Assembly: GCA_043228905.1 (NCBI GenBank)
Contig: JBHGNT010000001.1
Coordinates: forward strand, 5,456,001 to 5,520,000
DNA length: 64,000 nucleotides
Origin: Azolla caroliniana
Taxonomy: Eukaryota > Polypodiophyta
Direction: 5' to 3'
Shown here: positions 43,360-57,776 of the stretch, piece after piece
Position numbering within the stretch: position 1 is the first letter of the stretch
Layout: every line of letters starts with the position of its first letter
Notes under the pieces: generated by a model
The model's database searches: none
Told to the model about the DNA's origin: nothing
Seen by the model: the letters and a program-made list of their open reading frames with translations, nothing else
Position numbers and translations under genes: made by a program

Positions 43360-44990
43360 GGTAAATTTTGCATAAACTGGGATGATGGACGATTCAAAGA
43401 GTCAGATCTTTGTATAGTGATAGTGTGATTTAAGCAGACACAGCTGAGTCTAAATGAAAGAGATAAATCAGTCAATTGTGGCCAATCATTAGCTGAGCTT
43501 ATACCCAAGAAATAAATCTGTCAATTGCTGCCAATTATTAGCGTATGCCTAATTTCGTCATCGTAATGTTGCATAAATTGTGAGACAAAGTAGATCAGAC
43601 AGATCCGATATTTTTGCAAAGCTTCCTGGATTAAGTAGCTTCCACTGCGATAACTAAAGAAGCAATAGATAAGTCTGAAACAGATGAAACAGTCAATATT
43701 ATCCATGTCCTCACTGATTTCTGCATTGAAATATCACATAAACTGTGATGAGAGGTCCAGCAGACAGGTTTGATCATTTTATAGTTTGTAGGATTTACAT
43801 AAATATCAACGATATAGCTTAAGAACCTAAAACTCAGTATATATGGCAGGAATATAACAGCTAATATTATCCATGTACATAAATAGCTTATCACCGAAGT
43901 TTATTAGTATCCTGATCGAGATTTTGCTCCTAAAATAACTGGTCAGATAGATCAGACCCTTATATAGTGGTTTCAGTCCTAATATTTGTTATAGCATTCA
44001 CTCTTCATGGTTGGGATAGAACATTCAATATTATCCAGTTCCTTGCACTGTGACGAGAAATGATCAGAAATGCCAAATCATTGTAATGGTTGTACGATTT
44101 AGCATTCAGTAAGATGGCATCAACTACCACAGCTCCATGAAGATTGACAAATCAATTATTTATCCATGTCCTTGGCTTATCATTCAAATTTCAAGTTTTT
44201 TGTCATCCTTTTTGATTTAAAAAAAAATATTATTCATCAGACAAATCAAGTTGTAGGATTTATTGTTCATGAAGACAGCTCAATCAGTATGCCAGAGCGA
44301 GAACAATTAATATTATTATCTATGTCTCCTTAACTTATCACCTGGTATCAAACAGTCAGTGTTATCCATGTTCATAGCATATCAGTAAAAATGATCATCT
44401 TCCTAATTGAGATTTAGCGTAAAATGTGACAAGAAAGCTTGTTTGGACAAAATTGATCATTGTATAATGGTTCTTGGCCAAATATAGGTAATGTTCACTA
44501 GAACGGCCTAAGCAGCTACAGCTCTCTACGTATGTGAGAAATATAAAAATCAATAGCCCTAGCTTATCACTCAACTTTCTTGGTTTGTTCACTGAAATTT
44601 TGGATATTCTGCAATGAGGAATAAATCAGACATATCAGATACTTAGATACTTTTAGTAAGTCTTAACATTGATGAAGATAACTGAAGAAGCTATGAGTCA
44701 ATATTCAGGCCACAGGTGAAATAAACGGTGTTTAATATTTTCCATGTCCTTAAGATTTTCGTATACCATATTGCATATTGGTTTCCACATTAAAATGCAG
44801 CGTAAACTTTGAGAAAAAAACCAATAAGACAGAATAGATCATTGTACAAAGTCTAAAGGGTTTAGTAGGACCCACTCTATCTAAAGCTGCCACACCTCCG
44901 TCTCTAAGCTACATATTTGATTAGTCAATATTATCCATGTCCTTAGGCTACCACTCAACTTAGTTTCTTCATAAACCACTTTCTTCTTTC
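43360..44990 (+). repeat. degenerate ~150-190-bp repeats filling the leader intron
   Basis: The phrase TCAATATTATCCATGTCCTT recurs in variants near 43691, 43863, 44026, 44156, 44308, 44351, 44730 and 44925. Between them, (T)GCATAAACTGTGA, then AGACAGA, GATCATT and TATAGTGG recur in the same order. The units have drifted too far for an exact period. They occupy most of the intron. Confidence 0.6.
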
Positions 44991-45250
44991 CTGTTTATGA
45001 GCATACGTCTTTTATAAATTTAGACATGGATATATATTTGATATGCTGTACTTCTGAAGAATACTATGACCATCAGAGAAAGTGAGAATCATTCATAGTG
45101 ATTGTGGTTTCCTCATAAACCATGTTCTTCTTTCCTGTTTTAATGAGCATATGTTTTTTAGAAATTGAGGCATGGATATATGTTTGATATGTGTAGTTAT
45201 GAAGAATACTGTGACCATTAGAGAAATTGAGTCATGCATTCTAATAGTGA
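44963..45250 (+). repeat. 144-bp tandem duplication in the leader intron
   Basis: CATAAACCA, TTCTTCTTTCCTGTTT, GAGCATA, CATGGATATAT, TTTGATATG and GAAGAATACT occur in order twice, starting at 44971 and 45115. This pair is younger than the surrounding degenerate repeats. Confidence 0.78.
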
Positions 45251-45455
45251 AACTGTTAAGGGGGGAACACCTGATTCCAAATTTAATTCATGGATATTTT
45301 TTTTAGTGTTTATGCTGTGGTAATCCTTGATGCATCATGAGGGGCATAAGTTTTCTGAAACCCTAGTGTCATTACTATCTGTATAAAAGTAGTTTTTTTG
45401 GCAGGATAACCGTGAAAGAATTTCTGATAATACACTACATTAGTTGGAAGAGGCA

Positions 45456-48400
45456 ATGAGTGGCCATGATTCTAAATACTTTTCCACCACAAAGAAGGGA
45501 GAGATCCCAGAGCTCAAAGAGGAGCTCAATTCACAGTATAAGGTATGCGTAATGAGTTCAGAAAAAAATAAAAATCAGGATTTGCCATAGTAATTGCATA
45601 TGCTATTTTTTCTGCTGTATGGATTTTTAGCATAAGCTGCTTGAAATTTAAATATTCGTACAGGACAAAAAGAAGGATGCTGTGAAGAAAGTAATTGCCG
45701 CAATGACGGTTGGAAAGGATGTCTCGATGTTGTTCACTGATGTGGTAAACTGCATGCAAACAGAGAATCTAGAACTGAAGAAGTTAGTGTACCTGTACCT
45801 TATTAACTATGCAAAAAGCCAGCCAGATCTTGCAATTCTTGCTGTCAATACTTTTGTAAAGGTTGGTTGTTCAAGTTCATATTATGTAAAAAGTATGCTC
45901 TTCATGCTATAATGTAGTTTTTGTCTGATACAGGATTCACAAGATCCAAACCCACTGATACGTGCATTGGCTGTTCGCACAATGGGATGCATCAGAGTGG
46001 ATAAAATAACAGAATATCTCTGCGATCCTCTCCAGAGATGTTTGAAGGTGATATATTTCCCTCAATATCTAATTATGCATGCATGGGCATTATGCATCGA
46101 TCTTGCCATTAGTGGATTGTCATTGATAATTTGATTTCATATTTTTTTTTCATGATTTAGCATTGTTTGTTACAAATATTGAATGCATGTTAATAGAAGT
46201 GTAATAGCATCAAGCATCTACTTTACGTTCGAATTCCCAATGACAGTCTGTGCTTTCTAAAATGGTTTTCTCTTTAAAATATTGTAACTCTTTGCACTAT
46301 TGGGGTTCTTGAAATAGTATTATGATACTATTGGATGCCTTTATTTCTCTGAATGGTTTTATATTTTTGTAGGGTTCTTTGTGAAATGGTCATGAAGTTT
46401 GTTTTTTAATGTCTGTCACATGTCTAGCCTGTTCCTTTTAGTTCCCCATTATCATGAAATTTTGTTTTGAAGGTCTGTCATATGTCTGGCTGATCCTTTC
46501 ATTTGCTGATTCCAAGTTTCAATCGCTGAGCCTATTATGGATTCGTTGATGATGAACATTTTAGTTTCTCTCTCCCACTAGATTTTAGTTTAGCTCACAG
46601 AACTTTGATGAGATATTATACAATATCATGATTGTAAAGGTTGTGGGTCTCACAGAAGATTTTAGCCTCTTTAGAGATGTTAACATGATCTTTCTTTCTC
46701 TCTCGTTCACTATCTCACCCTAAAATGTTTGCTATTGGGTTATAGGATGATGATCCATATGTTCGCAAAACAGCTGCCATTTGTGTTGCAAAACTATATG
46801 ATATCAATGCTGAGCTAGTTGAGGACCGTGGTTTTTTGGAGACATTGAAGGACCTTATATCAGACAGCAATCCTATGGTGGTTGCAAATGCTGTGGCTGC
46901 ATTGGCAGAGATACAGGAAAGCAGCAGCAAATCAATTTTTGAGATCACAAGTCATATACTCTTCAAGCTTCTTGCAGCACTCAATGAGTGCACAGAGTAT
47001 GTGCTTACTAAAAATAATGCATGTCAGCTAATCATGGCGATTCCAATAGAAAGCTATTTCATTGATTGTGCCATGTTTTTGTTTTTGTTTGCTGCTTGTT
47101 TTCTCATATTTATTTTGCCAGTTGTATGATTGAGGGCATAGTACATAATATACTTGAATGCATCGGCAAACATTCTTTTTCATATGGTTGCAAAAGAATG
47201 CGTATGTTATCAAAACATTCTTATGTTTTTGTTTTACACTTTTACCTTAACTTTCTTACCTTAAAAACAAATTTACCTTATAATAAATAATGAATACAAA
47301 GTTATGGTATTTACCATACTTTGAGGGTGTTTACCATACTCGAATGCGAATGCACGTATGGTATGTATGGTTCATATTATGATTGAGAGTGACTAAATGT
47401 GTATTCAGATGAATGAATGCAAAAATACTTGGGATTGAAGTTAAAAACTCATCGTTGAATCATTGAAGAGTGAGACCATGATATATGTGTGGATAGAGTT
47501 GTAGAATTCAATGTGTTTTGCTTTCTCTTTGTTTGGATCATCTGAGAACAATTCCAGACAGGCCCTGGTTCATTCATCACATATATACTTATAGACATCA
47601 AGCTTTGTCCTTTCAGAATCCTTAGTCAAGTTTAGAGTCGAGCTGAATTATGTTCTCTTTGTATATCAGTTTATGACCTTATGATATTTACTAGTGTACT
47701 CAATATTTTCAGATGGGGCCAAGTATTCATCCTAGATGCATTGTCTAGATACAAAGCAAAGGATGCACGTGATGCTGAGAACATAGTGGAACGGGTGACT
47801 CCCCGCTTGCAACATGCAAATTGTGCAGTTGTGCTTTCAGCAGTAAAGGTGAGAATTGCTCGGCAACTAGTAGTTCAATCTTCTGACATTGGTCACCTGA
47901 TATCTTTTATGATTTTGAAATCTATATCCACCACAACATCTGGAATTCTTGAAAAAAACTATGCATATAAGTTCCTTCTTTTCTGAAAATTATTTGCTTT
48001 CCTTGTACACTCACTGTTTCTATGCTTTACAGGTTATTCTACAGCAAATGGAGCTAATCACTAGTGCTGATCTAATACGCAATCTTTGCAAAAAGATGGC
48101 CCCCCCACTTGTTACTCTTATCTCAGCAGAGCCAGAAATACAATACGTCGCTTTGCGAAATATCAATCTAATCATACAAAAGCGACCCAATATCCTTGCT
48201 CATGAAATAAAGGTGCTGCATGATTGAGAGACATCGTTTCTTCCTTTTGGGTCGTTTTATTGATTGTTCTCCTCTGAAGCCCTATAGCTGCAGAGAACTA
48301 ATTATGGTATTTCTTTAAGGTATTCTTTTGCAAGTATAACGATCCTATCTATGTGAAGATGGAGAAGCTTGAGATCATGATAAAGCTTGCGTCAGACAGA

Positions 48401-51400
48401 AACATTGATCAGGTAGTTTTAGTATCCATTTTTCTCTGGTGACACTTCTATGTGCTTCTTTTCCATGTTTGGAGTTTCTCTTTAGAAATTAAATGAGTGG
48501 CTTGGCATTTGCACCTTGAACCGAGAAAATTTCTTTTGCTACAAACTGTGTAGAACTTGCGAATTAGAATTGGAGGCATATTTTGTTTTTACAGGTGTTA
48601 TTAGAGTTTAAGGAATATGCAACAGAAGTTGATGTCGATTTTGTTCGGAAAGCTGTACGAGCTATTGGACGGTGTGCTATAAAATTGGATAGGGCTGCTG
48701 AAAAATGCATAGGTGTGCTGCTGGATCTTATTAAAATCAAAGTCAATTATGTTGTTCAAGAGGCCATCGTTGTCATCAAAGACATTTTCAGGCGCTATCC
48801 GAATATGTAAGAAGTTACTGTCCTCTCTTTCATTGAATGAAAGTTCCATTAATGAGTTGCGTTCAAATCTTTCCTATGAAACATCATATTTTCAATATGC
48901 TAAAAAAGGGACATATCATTACCTTAACTTTCCTATCTTTTCAGTGTGCAATAAATGTATATAACCTTAAGATACTGGACAAAAGCTAATTGGAAGAGAA
49001 CAGGGGAAAGAAGATATACAGAGGGTATACAACTATGTTGTGTTTTATGATATCAATCATGAGTCATGACAAAGTATCTATCTTCATCCATGAGTCTTGA
49101 ATTGAGAAAAAAAACTCGGTGAAGGATAGTTTTTTGCTACTTTATTGGAATCATCTACTAATAGCTTTGAATGGCCTTAACTCATAGTGCGGTTATCTCT
49201 CTGAATAGAAAGGGGTGAGGATGGATTGTCGCCACCTTTACAGAGTGTAGATAGGACATTATTACTGGCATATCCATGCGGAGCATTTGCAATTTAAATA
49301 TGGTAAAAGGGTATCTATTAGACCATCAGACAGTTGTGATATGTAATCCCATGACCTTGCAAACCTCAACATCACATTTATGGGCTTTATCTTCATAATA
49401 ACAAAAATAAAATCTTGATATCATATTTAACTATTTTTTACAACCCTGTAAAAATGTGATCTTTCCAGGTATGAGTCAATCATTGCCACCCTCTGTGAAA
49501 ATCTGGACACTTTAGATGAGCCAGAAGCAAAGGCAAGAAGTTTTCTGTATGTTACACATTGATTGTCTTACATATGATGTTTTTGATTTATCATTGATAC
49601 GCTGCAGGCTTCTATGATATGGATAATAGGGGAGTATGCTGAGCGGATTGATAATGCAGATGAATTGCTTGAGAGCTTTCTTGAAACGTTCCCAGAGGAA
49701 CCACCCCAAGTCCAGTTGCAGTTGCTAACAGCTGCCGTAAAGCTTTTCTTGAAAAAGCCCACAGAGCGTCCACAGGAGATGATACAGGCATGATTGCTTA
49801 ATCATACTAATCCTTTCATGATGCGTGTAGCCTGATGCATATAATGTAGTGCATTCTGACTCGTAAGAGTTTGTTTCTTTTCTATGATTGAAAGACTTCC
49901 AATTTGAGAATTTTGAGAAATTGTTCTGACAGCTTATGATTGCATCAGTCCCTCTTTTCATTTAGTTGTACGTTTCAAGTATGTGCATGATGAGAAACTG
50001 TTCCCAAGTTATGGCCTAGGGTTGTCTAGATGTAAGAGAGACTGAATCTCAGATAATGTGAAAGACAGAAAAGCTTCTGTTAGTTATTACTTTGCCTTTA
50101 TATTTCTGAAAGGGTCAGCTACATCCCGTGCGTTAATGAAGCAGTTCTTGAATAGTTTAATTGGACAAATGAAGGTATCAAACCTGTCATGTAACTGGAT
50201 TTATCACAAGTCACGCATTTATAGATATGTACAGCAGGTATATTGGCTAAATGTTCAGTCCTAGTGCCCTAATCAGCAAGTACTATTTGCTATTGTACAG
50301 GTTGTGCTTAATAATGCCACACAGGAAACAGACAACCCAGATCTACGTGATCGAGCATATATCTACTGGAGGCTGCTCTCAACAGATCCTGAGGTAGGAA
50401 AGTTGATACTGAATCTTTTGTATATTGATACAGATTTTCCTGAATGGTTGTATATGATCATTGCAGGCAGCAAAGGATGTTGTGCTGGCAGAAAAGCCAA
50501 CCATAAGTGATGACTCAAACCAGCTCGACCCATCTTTACTCGATGAGCTGCTAGCAAACATTGCCACACTTGCTTCGGTTTATCATAAGCCTCCTGAATC
50601 ATTTGTAAGCCGTGCAAAGATTACAGCCCCACGTCCCGAGGATGATGAGGAGTACAGTGAAGGGCAGAATTCAGGACAAAATGAGTCTTCTGCACCTATT
50701 TCTGAGGCGGTTTCCACATCAGCTGCTCCAGTTGCTTCTCGACCCCCTCCGCAGAAGGCGGCTATTCCTCAGCCAGCTCCTCTTCCTGATTTGCTGGGTG
50801 ATTTGATAGGGCTTGATAATGCGCTTGTCCCTGTGACTGATGCTACCACTACAGCTTCTGCTGGGTGAGCATGCGCCTCTGAGTGAAGCGTTGATTTTGA
50901 TCTTTCATGGTTGATGTAATTTCTTTGAATATTTTGTGGTTCATGCTTGAAGCATTGGTTTGAGTTTTCAGAGTCAATGTGACTTTGTTTCATTAGCCAC
51001 GTTTTCATTCTTATTTGATTTTTTGTTTGTTCATGTGATTTTGGTTTTGTAACCATGCTTCTTGTCTTCTTTGCTTTTTCATCATCCATTTTGCTTGATT
51101 AACTCGGCTTTTCTATTCTATGAATTTTTCGGATTCCATGTGAATTTGCTTCATTAACTGTGTTTCCTTTCTTGTTTGAATTTATGTGACTTTGCTCCAT
51201 TAACCATTCCTTGCTTTTTTCTTTGCAGGCCACCATTACCTGTTATATTCTCGAGCTCTGCTGGGCAGGGGCTACAAATTTGTGGTCAATTGATTCGACG
51301 AGATCGAGACATTTTCTATAATCTTCTCTTTGAGAACAATACACAAACTACTCTTGACGGTTTCCAGATACAGTTCAATAAGAATACATTTGGCCTTGCT

Positions 51401-52291
51401 GCTGCTGGCCCTTTGCAGGTACACTAGATCAGATCAGATTTTTCTTGTTGAATTCATGAAAGAGAAAGTTTCAGCTACCTGGAAGTACTATATTTTTGAA
51501 AAAGAACCACATTTTTTGATTCTACAGGTTCCAACATTGCTTCCTGGGTCTTCTGCTACCACTCTACTTCCTATGGCTTTGTTTCAGAATTTGGCACCAG
51601 GGCCTCCAAATTCTGTTTTACAAGTTGCTGTAAAGAACAACCAACAGCCTGTATGGTATTTTACAGACAAAGTTCCTTTACAAGCACTCTTTCTGGAAGA
51701 TGGCAAGATGGAGCGTAGTACCTTCCTCGAGGTTTGGAACATATATGTTTCTTTTCTTTTCATCTTCACATATTTTACCTCACTTTTTAAATAGTTACCA
51801 GTCTACCCCTACGTTTCTAGAATCACCAGATGTACCATCAAGTTTCCAAGTTTACTGGAATAATTGTAATATTTTTAAAACTGAGGGGTATGCTTATAAT
51901 ATTAGAGAATTTAAGCTAAGAATATCTTGGTGTTGTCACTCCTGATTTCTAAAAAATATGCCATATTTTGCTGCAGACATGGCAGGCACTTCCTGATTCA
52001 CACGAGGTTGCAAGAGACTTACCGAATGCTTCCATAACCAGCGTTGATGCAACTTTGGAGAAGCTTTCTGCGTCAAACTTGTTTTATGTTGCAAGACGAG
52101 TACTAAAGGATACAAACCAAGAGGTTTTATACCTCTCTGGGAAAGTTCCATATGTTTCCGGAAAGTTTATACCATTCCTAGTTGAGCTTACTTTTCTAGT
52201 AGGTTTTCCTGGTGTCAAGTGTGCAGTGAAGACACCAGTCCCCGAGATGGCACCACTCTTTTTTGAAGCCATAGATGCATTGTTGAAGTAA
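45456..52291 (+). CDS. AP1/2B: beta-adaptin shared by AP-1/AP-2 clathrin adaptor complexes
   Basis: This is the large beta subunit of the clathrin adaptor at the trans-Golgi/plasma membrane; it binds clathrin and cargo. Fifteen coding exons: 45456-45542, 45664-45861, 45934-46047, 46746-46996, 47713-47848, 48033-48212, 48320-48412, 48595-48806, 49469-49532, 49608-49787, 50301-50393, 50467-50864, 51229-51418, 51528-51731 and 51977-52291. They give 904 aa, close to the ~890-900 of plant homologues. The trunk (1-~590) begins [27 protein letters not shown] and shows [39 protein letters not shown] and [14 protein letters not shown]. The hinge is Pro/Ser-rich and holds a clathrin-box-like [11 protein letters not shown]. 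The ear carries [39 protein letters not shown] and a C-terminal [17 protein letters not shown]-like end. Introns after 49532 and 49787 start with GC. All others are GT-AG. No breaks seen. Confidence 0.95.
49533..49607 (+). other. GC-AG intron in the beta-adaptin gene
   Basis: Exon ends GAAGCAAAG and the intron begins GCAAGAAG and ends CGCTGCAG, only 75 bp long. AAG|GCAAG is the recognised strong consensus of GC donors. Reading frame and the conserved EPEAK-ASMIW junction force this position. The intron at 49788-50300 (CAG|GCATGA) is a second GC-AG case with a weaker donor. Confidence 0.8.
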
Positions 52292-55200
52292 AAGCTAAAA
52301 AAAGTATGAACAAAGCCCCTATTGTGTCATGTGTAGGAAGGAAAGCATAGGCACAACTGAGTTGTATTAAAGTTAATACTTCTACGTCAGAAGAGAATTG
52401 TATGTTTAGGAATTTCCTTCTCCTCACTTGTACCGTAAAACTTAAAAGGAAGATCTTGTGTAGCTAGGTTTTGGTGGTGTTGGGGCATGATGGTATGGTA
52501 TCATGTAATAACTGGAAGGGAACTCCCCCAATGAACATATTACGGTACACATGCTGCTGATCAGTTTTTGATTCAAGTATCTGTGACATCATCTTATTGG
52601 AAAATTTTGAACACTGGACTTTACTTTTCTTGAATCTGTTGGAAAATTCCACAATGCATTGGGCGTTTTTCAGCATTTTCTGAAATAATCTGTCAATGTC
52701 AAGCAAGTTTCTTTTACCAAGATTATAAGCCAAGTTCCTTTTCATTTCCATGCTTGAAATTGGACGTTATAGGGAATTGGGAGAAGTGCTACAAAATAAT
52801 TTGAAAGTTGCAGGAATTTTGTTCCTTTTGTACATATCTTATGGCATTTCTTTGTGAAAAATGCTCAGGTGAGCACATGTTTGTGTAACCCTATTGACAC
52901 CAAGGAAGATGTTATACAACTTGAATTATACCACACTCGTATTAAAGACTACTTAACACAACATGTTAGTCCCATATGTGGAGTAAACAAATATAATTAT
53001 GTCATTAGTTTGAGTCTGTGGGTGTATTTTGTGTTGATCCAAATCACGATAATGTTGTTGTGAATGTGGTTCAAAATTCCATTGGGAATTTATGTTAGGG
53101 AGAAACTTTGGAATGATCACGAGTTTTTCTTGTATTTCTAAGTACTTAAACTTTTCATTATCGTCATGGTTTTCTTGGATCTGCTCTTATATGTGCTATT
53201 TGAGCGAGACCATGGTCAATTCATGCTTGTGTACTTGGAATACATGCTGTTCTAAGTAGTCAATTCATTTTTCACTTTTAAGATCAATTAGAGATGTTTG
53301 GGGAAATAGAAAAAACTGAGCGTTTAAGGAAAGATAAATTTGTGGGTCTGGCAAACTGGTGCAACAATTCTATGAATTTAAGCATTCCAATAAGTCATTA
53401 AATTACAATGCTCAATAGAACATTATATGTTCAACGACAATGTGACAACATTAACCTTGATATGTTAGGCTACTTTAGACTTCCGTTCACAATATTGTTT
53501 ATAAATTCACTTTAAAGTCTTAGCAATGGGTTTGATGTTTTGGACCATGGTCATTTTTTCAACAACCTAGTGTTCAAAATGACGGGAATGTGTTCGACAA
53601 GAGATTACATGTCGTCGTACTTAGTTTTAGGTCATGCAAACTTTGCTCTTGAAGAACTAGAGTTGCAATGTTGACATTCCCATTTTTCCATAGCTTAGAA
53701 AAAGTACATTTTAGAAAACTTATTTATTTATTTATTGAGCTCTGATAAATGATTTTATATGAGATTTTAGAAAACTTATTTATTCCATTTTATATATGGA
53801 ATTGCCAATTTTCTTCTCATAAGAATCATATTGTATAACATAACAAAATTTGATTTACCAATGTAGTTTGTCTTGCTCCCTTAAGCACCAATTAATTAAC
53901 TTATCTAATTACCTCAGTAATCTACCTATCTAATTTCAGTAGAGAGATTGATAGGGTGTGTGTTGCAATATAAATTATGTATAGCTCAAACAAATACAAT
54001 GCCCTTGTTTTCTTCTATGAATTTGTCTCAAATCAAAGGACTTATGGGATTTCACTCCTTGAACATTAATTTGAGAGTATCATTAGATTTTAAACGTTAG
54101 ACGATGTTTTAATATATTAATACACTACACAATAGAATATCATGTCGAGGATATGCTTTTCTTTTATTCAGAATAAACCAATAGGAAATATCAATTTTAA
54201 GTTGCATACCCCCCCCCCCCCCCTTCCTTAGAGCCCATTGCTTGAAAACAACAGTCTTCTACTTCAAGGACAATGTTGATCAAGTACATCAAGGTAATTA
54301 TGTGCATTATACAATGTGATGCATTCATTACCGCTTATTCATGAAAGTGTATCGTGAGATATATGAATACTACTTCTGATATAGGCAGATGTATTTATTT
54401 ATTTACAAACAAAACAAACATCCAATCATTGTTTTTTCTTTAAACAAATGTGTCTCATTATTTGTGTTTTATATAGCCTCTACAATAAAATTTCAAATAG
54501 GTTCCTGAAAACACTAGAGTGGTATTTTCGAGAGCTACATCGATTTGCAACTTGTTCTCATGTTTAGGGAAAGAAGGTACTTAAATATCTTAAAGGATAA
54601 ATATTGAACAAGTGACACGATATTCACAAATGTATTTACTGAAGTTTGGGGATATTTGGAAGTCTCGCTAACCCATTAAGGGCAGTCAAACGATTTTTAG
54701 TACATATAATTGACAAGGTGTATTGATGAAAAATTGAAGAGATGAGACCTCGTCTCTATATATTGATAAAGTACAACACTACTACTTAGTGCAACAAGTA
54801 ATAATCATTTATAATAATAATGACATAATTTTACTATTGTTGTAATTTCACTTTCTTGTGAAATTGCCCCCTCTTTTGTCCCTAGTACCTACCCCCCATC
54901 CATTCTACACTTCTACTTCCGATGGAAAATGTGACAGTATTGTCTTTCTACATCACATAAGAGACTTAACACTTTATTGCTTATAGATTGGCGAAATGGG
55001 CTTAAGAGCTATCAAAGTTCTAAATTTTAGAAAAATGGCAAAGCGTTTGATTTCTAATGCTATGGACGTGGGTTCCAATCCAAATCAATATGCTTGATGT
55101 GGTGCTTAGTATAAAATTCTTCTCAACTCTAGTTCAAGATCATGAACCTTTTACAATATGGAAACCCTTGAATTGAAAATGATAGCACAAAGCTAATACA

Positions 55201-57776
55201 AGTACAACAAGACATTTATAATTTTGCTTGAGATCGTGCACATTACCCATGACAATTTTACTTTGAGATCATCTCACTACCCTTTGGTTGAAAATGATAA
55301 CACTTTATGAAAAGGAAGTGGTAATTCAAGGGCAATCGCTAATAAAGGACACCATGACATTTATAGTTTTAGTTGGAGATCATGCGCACAACAATAGTAC
55401 CACCACAGTAAAACTTCAAAAGCCGAAATTAAAGCTACAATAGTACAACAAGGCATAACTTGTGCTCATAATTTCAGTTTTGAGATCGTGTGCCTTGACC
55501 GTTTGCTCCTTAACAATGGAGTTACAAATTTTGACAGTGACCCATTATGTCCACAACTCTCTAGTGTTGAAAACGATGGTATCACCCTTCAATAGAAATG
55601 CTATGATGATACGCTCCCTCAAAAACGCAGTACAACAAGATATGATGTGCACAACATAATATGTAATATGTATGATGCGTTGCCTCTCATTTGTGAAATT
55701 TTGTATCATGAAATACTAAAGTTTGTAGACAAGAGAAGCGAGTTATATTTTACAATGTCTATGACTAAAACTAGGGTTCTTAACCATTAGCTAGAGTGTC
55801 TCTTTGGAAGGAGAGGCATTATGAATAATCTCAAATTATAACCAGGTAATCAATTCATCATTTTAGTCCATTGGAAAAGAAACGGTACAATGATATATTG
55901 AAAGGGAAGATATTTAACATAACGATTGTCAACATGTGAGAAAAAAAAGGTTACGAGAAAGGGCGGGGAGAGAAAAGACGAGAGACAAAGTCTAGAGCAG
56001 GGCAACCCTATTTATTAGAGAGTAATGTTGCTTGGATTAACTTCCTTCACAAGTTACTCACATGTTCTATCCAATCATTTTGTATCATCATATATGTATA
56101 TATAAAAAAGCAAAACACATGTTTGCTTTTCCCTCCTTTTTAGTTTTTATTTTTGCTTTTCCTCTCTTTTCAAAGGGTACCTTTTTTTGCCTTTTTTTTT
56201 TTCATTTTCCTCCTCTTTCTCCCAAAAAATAAAAAAGGTTTGCTTTCATTCCTTTATTGATGTTATTTTTCCTTTCTTTTCTCAGAAAAAAAAAGACTTT
56301 TAACCAATTGGGTAAGAAAGAGAATAACAAAGGGGGGTGGGGGGGAGAGAAAAGCATCAACTTGTTTTTAATGACTAATATAATTCATTGCTTTAGTTTG
56401 TGTGTCTTCTTCTTCTTCTTGTGTGTGAGTGTGTGTGTGTGTGTTTCCTTCCCAAGAAGCATAAGTAAAAATGTCTTGAATAAAAAACCAGCAAAAGAAT
56501 CCATTAAAAAATATATTGTTAATTTGAATGTATATTTCTACCGAATGAATTTGTTGCCACCAAAAAGGTTGCCATGGAAGGAAACAACTAACAAGAACAA
56601 AACTTGCAAGTTCTGATGATTAATTGATCTAGGAAAGCAAAGAACAATGAAAAAGAATGTAGCTACTCTCGGGTTTCCCTAAAATATCCACATTTTAAAC
56701 CATGAATTTTCCTTGGTTGTTTTGAATGAATGTCCCTCCTACCACCCATTGGATTCATGGTCAAAGGTCGAAGCTTCTATATCGATAAATCACACGGAAT
56801 TGTAGATTCAAGCACGCAGTTCAAAAAGAACAAAAAACACTGATAAATGTAGGTTTATAAGTTATAACATGCTAACTTGTTAAGCCAAAAATTCGACCTA
56901 TGGATCATAACATGTTAGGTTAATCTACGTGATGATCTCAACTACTTTGGTGTCTCATCGATGCCTCCCACTGCACGAAGAAATTAGCATTGAAAACAAT
57001 TTGCTTCATGGTACACAACATTAGGAAAATTTGCAACGTAAACGCGTACGAAATAAGGAAAAGTAAATTACGCAACATTAACTACACACAGTTTGCCTTG
57101 ATTGGCAAATTTTATGGCATACTAACCCAACTATATAAAAGTTACACTTGACATTCCTTGACAATTGCAAAAACAAAAAAAAAATCCATCAAATTGCATG
57201 AAGTAAGAGCAAGTTTACAATTGAAAAATCATGTAAACTCAGTTGTGTCATTCTCATCATCTTCCTAACTAACCTTCTCATATAATCAAATCAATCCTAT
57301 CCTTAAATCATTTTCTCTCAATCAAGTGGGGGGGGTGGGCCATCTAGCATTTCAAAGCCATGACCTCCTCCCCTCTCATCTTAGACTACTTATAACCTAC
57401 AAAAGTCAATCAAATCCTAACTTCCCCAACAAACACACACACACACACACACACAATGTCCCAAGTCAAGGAGTGTTGTGTGCGAGAGCAAAGACCCAGT
57501 TAAATGCAAAACATAGTTTCATTCAACCTCCCCTGAAAATGCTTGAAAACATGTGCTCTAGAGTAACGAATCTCGGGCTTGTTCTACTACTATGTACAAG
57601 AATTAGTAGAGAACTCAATAGCCGATTGCACTAGACATCACACCCTGCTGTCTTCCAAAGATAATGCTACAACACGAGCTGCCATCATATATGTGTATAT
57701 ATATATATCTCTTTATTATTGTCGTTGATTGTTGCCATATGATGCTACCAATGGTTAGGTGGCCCCAATTGTCGAC
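52292..57776. other. large spacer between beta-adaptin and FLZ genes
   Basis: The first ~300 bp should be the beta-adaptin 3' UTR. Then AT-rich DNA with a poly-C run at 54210-54223, a T-rich block at 56100-56280, (GT)n near 56427-56444, (AC)n at 57433-57453 and (TA)n near 57696-57710. A short direct repeat GATTTTAGAAAACTTATTTA occurs near 53700 and 53765. No gene is recognisable. The part just left of 57777 would be the FLZ 3' UTR. Confidence 0.5.

Noticed and set aside
57326-57634. 102-codon plus-strand frame with an AC repeat in the middle
   Set aside because: Low complexity, partly encoded by (AC)n, no recognisable domain, and just beyond the FLZ 3' end.
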